Positions 1 to 7,364 of a stretch of DNA of 18,961 bases are shown here, one piece after another. The notes beneath the pieces were generated by a model. That model did not search any database. It was given only the letters and a program-made list of their open reading frames with translations, and was not told the origin of the DNA. Position 1 is the stretch's first letter; the number at the start of each line of letters is the position of its first letter. A program made the translations under genes and the position numbers. Source of the DNA: an uncultured Roseiflexaceae bacterium (lineage in GTDB: Bacteria; Chloroflexota; Chloroflexia; Chloroflexales; Roseiflexaceae); assembly GCA_903868295.1 (NCBI GenBank), contig CAIPUQ010000110.1:1-18961 (forward strand), in the 5' to 3' direction.

Positions 1-1059
1 GAGCTCATCATCGGTGACCGCCAGACCGGCAAAACCGCTGTGGCCATCGACTCGATCATCAACCAAAAGGGCAAGGGCCTGTATTGTATCTACGTTGCCA
101 TCGGTCAAAAGCGTGCCCAGGTTGCCCAAATTGTGGGTTACCTCGAGCGCTTCGGTGCAATGGAATACACTACGGTCGTGGCTGCTACCGCATCCGAATC
201 GGCTGCGTTGCAGTACATTGCCCCATACGCCGGTTGTGCCGTCGGTGAAGAAGTCATGGAAAACGGCGTCACCATCAACGGTGAAGTCGTCCGTGACGCC
301 CTCATCATCTACGACGACCTGTCCAAGCACGCCACAGCCTACCGTCAGGTATCGCTGTTGTTGCGCCGCCCACCAGGCCGCGAAGCATACCCAGGCGACG
401 TTTTCTACCTGCACTCCCGCTTGCTCGAGCGTGCTGCTCGTCTGAGCGAAGAAAAAGGCGGCGGTTCGTTGACGGCATTGCCCATCATCGAAACCCAAGC
501 CAACGACGTGTCGGCGTACATTCCGACCAACGTGATTTCGATCACCGATGGTCAGTTGTTCCTCGAGTCCGACTTGTTCAACGCAGGTATTCGCCCTGCC
601 CTCAACATCGGTCTGTCCGTGTCCCGCGTGGGTACGTCGGCCATGACCCGTGCGATGCGTTCGGTCGCTGACCGCCTCAAGCTCGACTTGGCGCAGTTCC
701 GTGATTTGGCCGCATTTGCTCAGTTCGCTTCGGACTTGGACGCTTCGACGCGTGCCCAGCTCGACCGCGGATCACGCTTGCAAGAAGTCCTCAAGCAGCC
801 ACAATTTGCCCCGATGCCGCTCGAAGAGCAGGTCATGGTGCTGTTCGCAGCAACCAACGGCTACACCGATGCGGTCCCGGTCACGGCGATTGGGCAGTGG
901 AAGGTCGAGTTCTTGCAGTTCATGCGCACGGTCCACCCGGATGTGTGCAAGGGCATCTACGACAACCGCCTCGATCGCAAGTTCCCGTCACCAGAACTCA
1001 AGTCAGCGCTCGAAAAAGCAATCACTGAGTTCAACCAGACGAGCAACTTCAGCGCGTAA
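1..1059 (+). CDS. atpA: ATP synthase F1 subunit alpha (5' truncated)
   Basis: This is the non-catalytic nucleotide-binding alpha subunit of the F1 ring, on the cytoplasmic face of F1Fo ATP synthase. The reading frame is open from base 1, so the start lies outside the window. The first visible residues carry the Walker A motif GDRQTGKT (visible residues 5-12). Family-typical blocks follow: YVAIGQK, the ATASESAALQY segment, ALIIYDDLSKHA (Walker B region) and SLLLRRPPGREA. 352 residues are visible. Alpha subunits are usually a little over 500 residues, with the P-loop near residue 170, so roughly 165 N-terminal residues are missing because of the window edge and not because of gene damage. atpG follows after 59 nt. 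Identification is secure. Confidence 0.98.
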   Translation, partial: ELIIGDRQTGKTAVAIDSIINQKGKGLYCIYVAIGQKRAQVAQIVGYLERFGAMEYTTVVAATASESAALQYIAPYAGCAVGEEVMENGVTINGEVVRDALIIYDDLSKHATAYRQVSLLLRRPPGREAYPGDVFYLHSRLLERAARLSEEKGGGSLTALPIIETQANDVSAYIPTNVISITDGQLFLESDLFNAGIRPALNIGLSVSRVGTSAMTRAMRSVADRLKLDLAQFRDLAAFAQFASDLDASTRAQLDRGSRLQEVLKQPQFAPMPLEEQVMVLFAATNGYTDAVPVTAIGQWKVEFLQFMRTVHPDVCKGIYDNRLDRKFPSPELKSALEKAITEFNQTSNFSA

Positions 1060-1072
1060 GGTCGCGTTGCAG

Positions 1073-1090
1073 CGTGCTGGCAGCAGCATG
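1073..1090 (+). promoter_or_regulatory. Intercistronic hairpin atpA-atpG
   Basis: A 7-bp stem (1073-1079 with 1084-1090, one G-U pair) closes a GCAG tetraloop. It sits between the atpA stop and the atpG Shine-Dalgarno at about 1105-1113, and no T-run follows. It is short and could be chance on its own. It is listed because the other two gaps in this operon also hold hairpins. Confidence 0.35.
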
Positions 1091-1118
1091 ATGTGACTAC
1101 AAACGGAAGAGGGAACCG

Positions 1119-1994
1119 GTGCCAAGTACACGTGAAATTCGTCGACGCATCCGCTCTGTGCGCAACTTAGCCCAAATAACGCGCGCCATGGAGATGGTCT
1201 CGGCGTCGAAAATGCGGCGTGCTCAACGCAACGTGCTCGCCACCCGGCCGTATGCCGACCGACTCCGCGATGTCATGAGTAGCTTGATGGCGCGCTCCTC
1301 TGGGGCACGCACAGGCACTCTGTTGGAAATCCGCCCTGAAGTCAAAAGCGTCGCGTTGATTGTCATCACACCCGATCGTGGTTTGGCTGGTAGCTTGGTC
1401 GGTAACCTGTTGCGCCGGACCGCACGCTTCGTCCTCGACGAACGTGCCAAAGGCCACTCGGTCAAAGTCCTGGCTATTGGGAAAAAAGGTCGCGATTTCT
1501 TGGCTCGTAGCGGTCAAGACTTATTGGCCGAAGTGACGAAGCTGGGCGACAATCCAAAACTCGCCGATATCCTCGGCGTGTCGACGAACGTCATCGAAGG
1601 CTTCTTGAAAGGCGATTTTGACGAGGCATACCTTGTCTATAGTCAATTCGTCAATACGCTGGTACAACGCCCCGCGATTCGTCGGATCCTGCCGGTGGAA
1701 GCCGAACAGACCGACAAGACCGCCAAGGGCAGCGATTACAACTACGAACCCGATCAGGATGTCGTGTTGAATGACCTGCTCCCACGCTTCGCCGAGGTCC
1801 AAATCTATCAAGCGTTGCTCGAAGCTATCGCCAGTGAGCATAGCGCCCGCATGGTGGCAATGCGTAATGCCACAGACAACGCCAAAGAACTACGCCGCGA
1901 ATTGTCACTGACGTACAACAAAACCCGTCAGGCCAATATCACCAAGGAAGTCTCTGAGATTGCCTCGGGAGCGGCGGCCCTCGCGGATAGCTAA
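1119..1994 (+). CDS. atpG: ATP synthase F1 subunit gamma
   Basis: Gamma is the central rotor stalk that couples proton flow through Fo to conformational change in the alpha3beta3 ring. The N-terminal coiled-coil helix is typical (REIRRRIRSVRNLAQITRAM, then EMVSASKMRRAQ). The C-terminal helix contains the expected YNKTRQANITKEVSEI stretch. The length of 291 residues is normal. The start is a GTG preceded by a purine-rich GGAAGAGGG about 5 nt upstream, and the product MPSTREIRRR begins exactly where gamma subunits begin. The gene lies between alpha and beta, the canonical order. The middle third is less conserved and contains a charged segment (EQTDKTAKGSDYNYEPDQD), as is common in gamma subunits. 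Confidence 0.97.
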   Translation: MPSTREIRRRIRSVRNLAQITRAMEMVSASKMRRAQRNVLATRPYADRLRDVMSSLMARSSGARTGTLLEIRPEVKSVALIVITPDRGLAGSLVGNLLRRTARFVLDERAKGHSVKVLAIGKKGRDFLARSGQDLLAEVTKLGDNPKLADILGVSTNVIEGFLKGDFDEAYLVYSQFVNTLVQRPAIRRILPVEAEQTDKTAKGSDYNYEPDQDVVLNDLLPRFAEVQIYQALLEAIASEHSARMVAMRNATDNAKELRRELSLTYNKTRQANITKEVSEIASGAAALADS

Positions 1995-2000
1995 TGTCTG

Positions 2001-2019
2001 CGTGTGGTCAGGCCACACG
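2001..2019 (+). promoter_or_regulatory. Intercistronic hairpin atpG-atpD
   Basis: A perfect 7-bp stem, CGTGTGG (2001-2007) with CCACACG (2013-2019), encloses a five-base loop. It ends about 9 nt before the atpD Shine-Dalgarno GGAGG (2029-2033). There is no T-run, so it is not an intrinsic terminator. Confidence 0.45.
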
Positions 2020-2039
2020 ATACGTGCTGGAGGAACTGT

Positions 2040-3455
2040 ATGGCTCAAGCAATTGGGGAAATTACCGAGATCATTGGCGTTGTGCTCAACGCCAAGTTCA
2101 AGGAAAACGAAACCCCCGCAATCTATAACGCAATCACGGTCCCCATGCCGGACGGCGTTACCCTGGTCGCCGAAGTGCAACAACATCTCGGCAACGGATA
2201 TGTCAAGGCTGTGGCAATGGGTACCACCGACGGCTTGCGCCGTGGTGTTCCCTGCACCGACACAGGCGCGGCTATCTCGGTACCAGTCGGCCCTGCGACC
2301 CTTGGTCGCGTCTTCAATGTCGTCGGTGAAGCCATCGACGGTTTTGAAAAATCCGTGGATGCCGCCGAAAAGCGCCCCATCCACCAACGCGCTCCGTCCC
2401 TCGAAGAACAGTCCACCCAGGCGCAGGTATTCGAGACGGGCATCAAGGTCATCGACCTGATTGCTCCGTTTACCCGCGGTGGCAAGACCGGTATCTTCGG
2501 CGGCGCCGGCGTGGGCAAGACCGTGGTCATCCAAGAGCTCATCGCCAACATCGCCAAAGAACAGTCGGGTTACTCCGTGTTCGCCGGCGTGGGCGAGCGC
2601 TCGCGTGAAGGCAACGACCTCATCCACGAAATGCAAGAAGCCCAAATCGACGCCACGACCACCGTGTTCGACAAGACCGTCATGGTCTTCGGACAGATGA
2701 ATGAGCCACCGGGTGCCCGCTTGCGCGTCGCCCTCACGGCCTTGACGATGGCCGAGTACTTCCGCGACGAAGGCCGCGACGTGCTCATCTTCATCGACAA
2801 CATCTTCCGCTTCGTGCAGGCCGGTTCCGAAGTGTCTGCTCTCTTGGGTCGTATGCCATCACAAGTCGGTTACCAGCCAACCCTGGGTACCGAAATGGGT
2901 GAGCTCCAAGAGCGCATTACCTCGACCAAGAAGGGCTCGATTACCTCGATGCAGGCCGTGTACGTGCCCGCAGACGACTACACCGACCCTGCTCCCGCAA
3001 CCACCTTCGCCCACTTGGACGCAACGATTTCGCTCGAGCGTAGCATCGCCTCAAAAGGCATCTACCCCGCAGTGGACCCGTTGAACTCGACCAGCCGTAT
3101 TCTTGACCCCAACATCGTTGGTGAAGAGCACTACCGCGTCGCTCGTCAGGTGCAGATTGTTTTGCAGCGTTACAAAGACTTGCAAGACATCATCGCCATC
3201 TTGGGTGTCGAAGAATTGTCCGACGAGGACAAACTCACGGTGTCCCGAGCCCGCAAAATCGAACGCTTCTTCTCGCAGCCGTTCACCGTTGCACAACAAT
3301 TCACCGGCCGCGCCGGGAAGTACGTGCCGGTGGCCGATACGGTCCGCAGCTTCGCTCGTCTGTTGGCCGGCGAAGTCGACCATATCTCCGAGCAGCACTT
3401 CTTCTTGCAGGGTTCGCTCGACGAAGTCATCGCCGCCTACGAAGCCAGTAAGTAA
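2040..3455 (+). CDS. atpD: ATP synthase F1 subunit beta (catalytic)
   Basis: This is the catalytic subunit of F1, which makes or hydrolyses ATP at the alpha-beta interface. The Walker A motif GGAGVGKT is at residues 154-161. GVGERSREGNDL carries the catalytic glutamate (E186, corresponding to E. coli E181). The VLIFIDNIFRF Walker B segment and an EELSDEDK version of the DELSEED loop that contacts gamma are also present. The length of 471 residues is standard. A longer in-frame start at 2004 exists, but the ATG at 2040 has GGAGG at 2029-2033 in front of it. The product MAQAIGEITEIIG also begins where beta subunits begin, and the extra 12 residues (MVRPHDTCWRNC) look like read-back through the intercistronic hairpin. 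Confidence 0.98.
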   Translation: MAQAIGEITEIIGVVLNAKFKENETPAIYNAITVPMPDGVTLVAEVQQHLGNGYVKAVAMGTTDGLRRGVPCTDTGAAISVPVGPATLGRVFNVVGEAIDGFEKSVDAAEKRPIHQRAPSLEEQSTQAQVFETGIKVIDLIAPFTRGGKTGIFGGAGVGKTVVIQELIANIAKEQSGYSVFAGVGERSREGNDLIHEMQEAQIDATTTVFDKTVMVFGQMNEPPGARLRVALTALTMAEYFRDEGRDVLIFIDNIFRFVQAGSEVSALLGRMPSQVGYQPTLGTEMGELQERITSTKKGSITSMQAVYVPADDYTDPAPATTFAHLDATISLERSIASKGIYPAVDPLNSTSRILDPNIVGEEHYRVARQVQIVLQRYKDLQDIIAILGVEELSDEDKLTVSRARKIERFFSQPFTVAQQFTGRAGKYVPVADTVRSFARLLAGEVDHISEQHFFLQGSLDEVIAAYEASK

Positions 3456-3460
3456 GCCCC

Positions 3461-3492
3461 CTGTGGCGGTTGCGTCCGCGTGACCGCCACAG
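3461..3492 (+). promoter_or_regulatory. Strong intercistronic hairpin atpD-atpC
   Basis: CTGTGGCGGT (3461-3470) pairs perfectly with ACCGCCACAG (3483-3492). The stem continues inward through two wobble pairs and two GC pairs to a TCCG tetraloop (3475-3478), giving 14 bp in all. TCCG fits the UNCG stable-tetraloop class. The next bases are ATTGATGGAGGTGAG, with no T-run, so this is a poor terminator. It ends 6 nt before the atpC Shine-Dalgarno. A role in setting epsilon output or in mRNA processing is inference. Confidence 0.7.
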
Positions 3493-3509
3493 ATTGATGG
3501 AGGTGAGAG

Positions 3510-3923
3510 ATGCCATTACATCTCGAAATCGTCACGGCTGAGCGATTGGTTCTCTCTGACGACGTTGATCAGGTCAATGCGCCGACCAAAGATGGCCGCG
3601 TCGGTATCCTGCCCCGACATATGCCCCTGCTCACCGTCCTCACCGAAGGCGAGCTCAGCATTATCAAGGGTGGGGTACGCACCGAGTTCGCCGTGTTTGG
3701 TGGATTCATGGAAGTGCTTCCCGATCGCGTGACTATCCTCGCCGACGCGTGTGACCGGTCAGACGAAATCGATCTCGAACGTGCCGAAGATGCAAAACGC
3801 CGCGCCGAGGAGCGCCTCGCGTCACGCAAGTCCAATCAGGACATGGCGTTGGCCGAAGCCGATCTGCGCCGTGCGCTGATGCAAATCAAGATGGCCAAGG
3901 TACGCAAAGGTCCTGGTGCCTAG
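3510..3923 (+). CDS. atpC: ATP synthase F1 subunit epsilon
   Basis: Epsilon is the small rotor subunit that binds gamma and can inhibit ATP hydrolysis through its C-terminal helices. The N-terminal beta-sandwich shows the expected DGRVGILPRHMPLLTVLTEG block (residues about 28-47) and a FGGFMEVLPDRVTILAD strand pair. The C-terminal half (from about residue 88) is a charged helical hairpin rich in E, R and A, starting ERAEDAKRRAEERL. The length of 137 residues is typical. The ATG has an excellent Shine-Dalgarno, GGAGGTGAG at 3499-3507. It is the last gene of the operon and a terminator follows within 50 nt. Confidence 0.97.
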   Translation: MPLHLEIVTAERLVLSDDVDQVNAPTKDGRVGILPRHMPLLTVLTEGELSIIKGGVRTEFAVFGGFMEVLPDRVTILADACDRSDEIDLERAEDAKRRAEERLASRKSNQDMALAEADLRRALMQIKMAKVRKGPGA

Positions 3924-3942
3924 CACCGTACTCCGTATCTCT

Positions 3943-3974
3943 AGCGAGGAAGGCATTGCCTTCCTCGCTTTTTT
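3943..3974 (+). terminator. Intrinsic terminator of the atp operon
   Basis: A 12-bp perfect stem, AGCGAGGAAGGC (3943-3954) with GCCTTCCTCGCT (3958-3969), has a 3-nt loop and runs into six Ts (3969-3974). It lies 20 nt after the atpC stop and before the mreB promoter. Confidence 0.93.
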
Positions 3975-4016
3975 GTGTATACGTCGCGCCCTCCCACCAT
4001 CGGCATAAGTGCAGTG

Positions 4017-4025
4017 TGGTACAAT
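4017..4025 (+). promoter_or_regulatory. Extended -10 promoter for mreB
   Basis: TACAAT at 4020-4025 is preceded by TGG at 4017-4019, an extended -10 arrangement. No good -35 hexamer is seen about 17 bp upstream. A start near 4032 would give a leader of about 29 nt to the mreB ATG. The position just after the atp terminator supports it. Confidence 0.45.
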
Positions 4026-4060
4026 GCGCGTAGATTCATCATTTATGCCCCGGAGTGTCT

Positions 4061-5071
4061 ATGGCCCGCAAAATTGGTATCGATCTCGGGACGGCGAATG
4101 TGCTCGTCTATGTGCGCACACGCGGCATCGTCTTGTCGGAGCCGTCGGTCGTCGCCATATCGACCAAAGACAACCGCATCAAAGCGGTTGGATCTGACGC
4201 TCTGGCGATGCTGGGCCGCGAGCCCGAAAGCATCGAAGTCATCCGCCCGATGCGCAACGGCGTTATCGCCGATTACGATATCACCGAGGCCATGCTGAAG
4301 CACTACATCAGCAAGACCAACGGTCGCTTTAGTCTGAGCAAACCCGACGTCATGATCTCGATCCCCGCAGGTATTACCTCGGTCGAGATGCGCGCCGTAC
4401 GCGAGGCAGGCCTCGCTGCAGGTGCCCGTCGTGCATACCTCATCCGCGAGCCACTCGCTGCCGCCATCGGTGCCAACATCCCCATCGCCAAGCCATCCGG
4501 CAACATGATCATTGACATTGGCGGCGGTACCACCGAAGTGGCCGTCATCTCGCTCAATGACATCGTCGCCTGGAGCTCGGTCCGTGTCGGGGGTAATCGC
4601 TTCGACGATGCCATCATGGCGTATATCAAGCGCAAGTACAACCTACTCATCGGCGAGCGTATGGCCGAGAGCATCAAAATCGAAATCGGATCAGCCGTTT
4701 CGATGAGCCGACCGCTGCAAATGCAGGTCCGCGGCCGCGACCAAGTCGCTGGGTTGCCACGTACGATTGAGGTCAATTCGACCGAAATCACCGAAGCCAT
4801 CCAAGAGCCCCTCGAACAGGTCATCAGCGCCGTACGCCGAGTGCTCGCCGAGACGCCACCTGCGCTCGCCGAAGACCTCATCGACAAGGGCATGGTAATG
4901 ACCGGCGGTGGCTCGATGCTCCGTGGGATCAACGATCTGCTCACCGAATTCACCGGTGTGCCTTGTTATGTCGCCGACCAACCAGCGAACTGTGTCGCTA
5001 TCGGCACCGGCATGGCGCTCGAATACCTTGATGTGTTGCACGACAGCCTGTCCGGCGATGAGTTGAACTAG
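4061..5071 (+). CDS. mreB: Rod-shape-determining protein MreB
   Basis: MreB is the bacterial actin homologue that forms membrane-associated filaments guiding lateral cell-wall synthesis. The actin-fold nucleotide motifs are all present: phosphate 1 GIDLGTAN (residues 6-13), phosphate 2 DIGGGTTEV (152-160) and the adenosine motif TGGGSMLRG (281-289). The length of 336 residues is normal. The ATG at 4061 is chosen over the GTG at 4055 because GGAG at 4052-4055 is correctly spaced for it and MARKIGIDLG is the usual N-terminus. No mreC, mreD, pbp2 or rodA is adjacent. A methyltransferase starts 5 nt after the stop, so the two are probably translationally coupled. Some bacteria carry MreB paralogues (Mbl-like), and one gene does not settle which this is. 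Confidence 0.93.
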   Translation: MARKIGIDLGTANVLVYVRTRGIVLSEPSVVAISTKDNRIKAVGSDALAMLGREPESIEVIRPMRNGVIADYDITEAMLKHYISKTNGRFSLSKPDVMISIPAGITSVEMRAVREAGLAAGARRAYLIREPLAAAIGANIPIAKPSGNMIIDIGGGTTEVAVISLNDIVAWSSVRVGGNRFDDAIMAYIKRKYNLLIGERMAESIKIEIGSAVSMSRPLQMQVRGRDQVAGLPRTIEVNSTEITEAIQEPLEQVISAVRRVLAETPPALAEDLIDKGMVMTGGGSMLRGINDLLTEFTGVPCYVADQPANCVAIGTGMALEYLDVLHDSLSGDELN

Positions 5072-5076
5072 GCGGT

Positions 5077-5772
5077 ATGGAACAACGACTCAACCCTCCC
5101 AAGCAAGGGCTTGTGCTTGAAATCGGCAGTGGCGAAAATCCCAACCCACGTTCCAACGTCCTGGTAGATCGCTTTCTCTTTGACAATACCGAGCGCGGCG
5201 GCGATCTAGTCATTGACCGACCGTTTGTCGTTGCCGATGCACACCATCTGCCCTTCAAAGACGGCGCATTTGCCTACACTATCTGTTCGCACATCCTCGA
5301 ACACATGGATGACCCGATTCAGTTTGTCAGCGAACTCAAGCGGGTTTCGCACGCAGGCTATATCCAAAGCCCGTCCGAAATCGCCGAAAAAACATTTCAT
5401 TGGTCGTTTCACCGCTGGTATGTCAACCTCATCGATGGGGTCATCATCCTCCACCCGCGTGAGGCGCTCGAGCCGTTCGGTGAATTCTTTGATTACCTCT
5501 ACGCACACAATCCGGCATACTACGTGTTTCAACGCAGTATGCCGCATCTGTTTTGGGTCGAACGTGAGTGGCATGGCGACGACCTGAAGGTCGAGGTCCA
5601 CGCAGAATCTCCGCTCAAACTCCGCGATCCCGCAGCATTGATGGAGCTGGTGCGCCCACGCATGGGCACGCTGAGGTTGGTGTTTTTGCTGATTATCAGC
5701 GGCATCGGTCGCAAAATACCCGCTTCCTGGCGAGGGACGTTGCGCCGCAAACTGGGGCGAAGCTACCTCTAG
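5077..5772 (+). CDS. Class I SAM-dependent methyltransferase
   Basis: This is a Rossmann-fold methyltransferase of the Methyltransf_11 type. Motif I is VLEIGSGENPNP (residues 13-24), and an acidic residue, D31, ends the second strand. VADAHHLPFKDGAF (52-65) is the usual motif around the adenine-contacting Asp. SHILEHMDDP (71-80) is the post-II signature of this family. The middle contains an unusual aromatic-rich stretch (FHWSFHRWYVNLIDG, from about 107). The C-terminus ends in a hydrophobic segment followed by a basic tail (LRLVFLLIISGIG, then RKLGRSYL), which could rest on the membrane. The substrate cannot be deduced. It starts 5 nt after mreB, with AGGCGG as a likely ribosome site, so co-expression with mreB is expected. 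231 residues, intact. Confidence 0.85.
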   Translation: MEQRLNPPKQGLVLEIGSGENPNPRSNVLVDRFLFDNTERGGDLVIDRPFVVADAHHLPFKDGAFAYTICSHILEHMDDPIQFVSELKRVSHAGYIQSPSEIAEKTFHWSFHRWYVNLIDGVIILHPREALEPFGEFFDYLYAHNPAYYVFQRSMPHLFWVEREWHGDDLKVEVHAESPLKLRDPAALMELVRPRMGTLRLVFLLIISGIGRKIPASWRGTLRRKLGRSYL

Positions 5773-5784
5773 TCAGGTCCCGCG

Positions 5785-6261
5785 ATGCTGATACACCTCA
5801 TCAAGCCACTCAAAAAAACAACCGTCAGTTATGTGGCTCAGCCGCTTGTGCAGACTTCTACCCACATCGTGGTACGGGCGCTGTGGACGCGCCCTGCAGT
5901 CGATCTCGGGTATATGAACGTCGCGCCTGGTGACTTCCTCGACGAATATTTCTACCAGGACCAATGGTTTAATGTTTTTGCCTGGTATACCGCTACAGGT
6001 CGCCTGCGCGGCTGGTATTGCAACGTCACCCGACCGGCCAACGTACACCGCCATAGCCTGACATCGGTAGACCTCGAACTCGACCTGTTTGTGGCCGCAG
6101 ATCGCCACACAATGACCCGGCTCGACGTCGACGAATTCGAATCTCGGGCGTACAACATGCACGATCCCGTCACCTATCGTGCCGGGTATGATGCATTGAC
6201 GGAACTCGAATCACGGGCCCGACTGGGCTCAGCGCCATTTGATCGGACACAGCCACTATGA
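5785..6261 (+). CDS. DUF402 family protein (FomD/nucleoside-phosphatase-like)
   Basis: The pattern WFNVFAWYTATGRLRGWYCN (residues 61-80), then VDLELDLFVAADR (95-107) and LDVDEFE (113-119), matches the DUF402 fold as I remember it. Characterised members include FomD, which hydrolyses a CMP-phosphonate in fosfomycin biosynthesis, and Gram-positive nucleoside di/triphosphate phosphatases. The acidic residues D96, E98, D100, D114, D116 and E117 are candidates for the metal site. 158 residues, close to family size. The ATG has only a weak AGG upstream and follows the methyltransferase after 12 nt. Its last bases form ATGA with the next gene, so the two are coupled. The true substrate is unknown, and the neighbours suggest a nucleotide or phosphorylated metabolite. 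Confidence 0.78.
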   Translation: MLIHLIKPLKKTTVSYVAQPLVQTSTHIVVRALWTRPAVDLGYMNVAPGDFLDEYFYQDQWFNVFAWYTATGRLRGWYCNVTRPANVHRHSLTSVDLELDLFVAADRHTMTRLDVDEFESRAYNMHDPVTYRAGYDALTELESRARLGSAPFDRTQPL

Positions 6262-7364
6262 ACACCCTTGGTATCGGTATCGTCGGGTATGGTGCGATTG
6301 CCCGTGTCCATGCAGGTGCGTTGGCTGTGGTGCCGTTGATGTACCCGAGCCTCGCGCTCCGCCCAGAGGTGGTTGCATTGACACCAGGGGGTGCAACGAG
6401 CCAAGCCAGTGCATTGCGTGACTATCCCACCGTTCGGCAGTGTTCGTACACCGACCTCCTCGCCGATCCAACCGTCGGTGCCGTGCTGATAAGCACTCCG
6501 ACTGGGCTCCACGCCGAACACGTGGCACAAGCAATTGCAGCAGGCAAGCACATCATGTGCGAAAAACCATTGACGGTCGACCCCGATCAGTCGCGGGCAC
6601 TGGTGGCGGCAGCTGATGCTGCGGGCGTCGTACTGGTGATGAATCACCACTTCCGGCGGATTCCTGCGCTCGTCGAGGCACGGCAGCGCATCGCTGCAGG
6701 CCACTTGGGGGTGCCATTGCGTGCGCATCTGCGCTACTATCGCGGCAGCAACGTTTCTCCCGAGCGGGCGGTGTCGTGGCGCTTTGTCGGCCAGACCGGC
6801 GGCGTTTTGGTTGATTTGGGCGCACACCTGATTGATTTGAGCGCTATGCTGTTCGGGTCCCCTCTGGTAGCCGTCCAGGCACAGCTCCGCACAGTCTACC
6901 CGACACGCCCAGACCGCAACGGTACTGCCGTTGCTATCGACGTCGACGACATCGCAACGCTCCATGGCCGGCTTGCAAACGACATGACGGTGACGATTGA
7001 AGCATCCAAGATGGTCCCCGGTGCAGCAGACGGGTTACGCGTCGAAGCCTATGGCACGGCGGGGTCGGTGATCTACGACATGGACGATGTCAATGCACTC
7101 CGGGTGGGGACCGCAGCAGTGGCCAACAGCATGCAACGGGTCGATGTGTGGAACCGGACGTCCCCAACGGCTACCATACCCGGGAGCGAGACCGCAACGA
7201 GTTCGTTGTCGTGGCATGCCGCCAGCTGGGAGGCGTTCCTCGCCACTGTCGCGGGCGAATCGCGTAGTGTCTGCGACGGCGCCGGCGCGGTGCATGTCGA
7301 TGCGGTGATTGCCGCAGCACGACGGAGTGCGACACGTGACGGCGCCTGGGAGCACGTGTCATGA
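6258..7364 (+). CDS. Gfo/Idh/MocA family NAD(P)-dependent oxidoreductase
   Basis: The N-terminal Rossmann domain begins GIGIVGYGAIARVHA, with the dinucleotide-binding G10-Y-G12-A-I-A15. The family signature CEKPLTVD (101-108) supplies the conserved Lys. GGVLVDLGAHLIDL (181-194) is the usual catalytic segment, with H190 in the position of the family His. 368 residues, standard length. Members oxidise or reduce sugars, inositols, nucleotide sugars or biliverdin, and the substrate cannot be read from sequence. Both ends overlap neighbours by ATGA: 6258-6261 with the DUF402 gene and 7361-7364 with the next methyltransferase. This implies tight co-translation of three proteins. The N-terminal region between strand 1 and strand 2 (residues about 22-38) is longer than usual. 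Confidence 0.88.
   Translation: MNTLGIGIVGYGAIARVHAGALAVVPLMYPSLALRPEVVALTPGGATSQASALRDYPTVRQCSYTDLLADPTVGAVLISTPTGLHAEHVAQAIAAGKHIMCEKPLTVDPDQSRALVAAADAAGVVLVMNHHFRRIPALVEARQRIAAGHLGVPLRAHLRYYRGSNVSPERAVSWRFVGQTGGVLVDLGAHLIDLSAMLFGSPLVAVQAQLRTVYPTRPDRNGTAVAIDVDDIATLHGRLANDMTVTIEASKMVPGAADGLRVEAYGTAGSVIYDMDDVNALRVGTAAVANSMQRVDVWNRTSPTATIPGSETATSSLSWHAASWEAFLATVAGESRSVCDGAGAVHVDAVIAAARRSATRDGAWEHVS

Noticed and set aside
2004..2039. Twelve-residue N-terminal extension of AtpD
   Set aside because: The ATG at 2040 has the Shine-Dalgarno and the family-typical start. The extension reads through a hairpin and has no ribosome site.
1905..2645. Minus-strand open frame (246 codons) across the atpG-atpD junction
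   Set aside because: Antisense of two certain ATP synthase genes, with no motif.
6174..6965. Minus-strand open frame (263 codons) opposite the oxidoreductase
   Set aside because: Its composition, rich in Cys, His and Gln, is typical of a shadow frame. The sense strand carries clear Gfo/Idh/MocA motifs.
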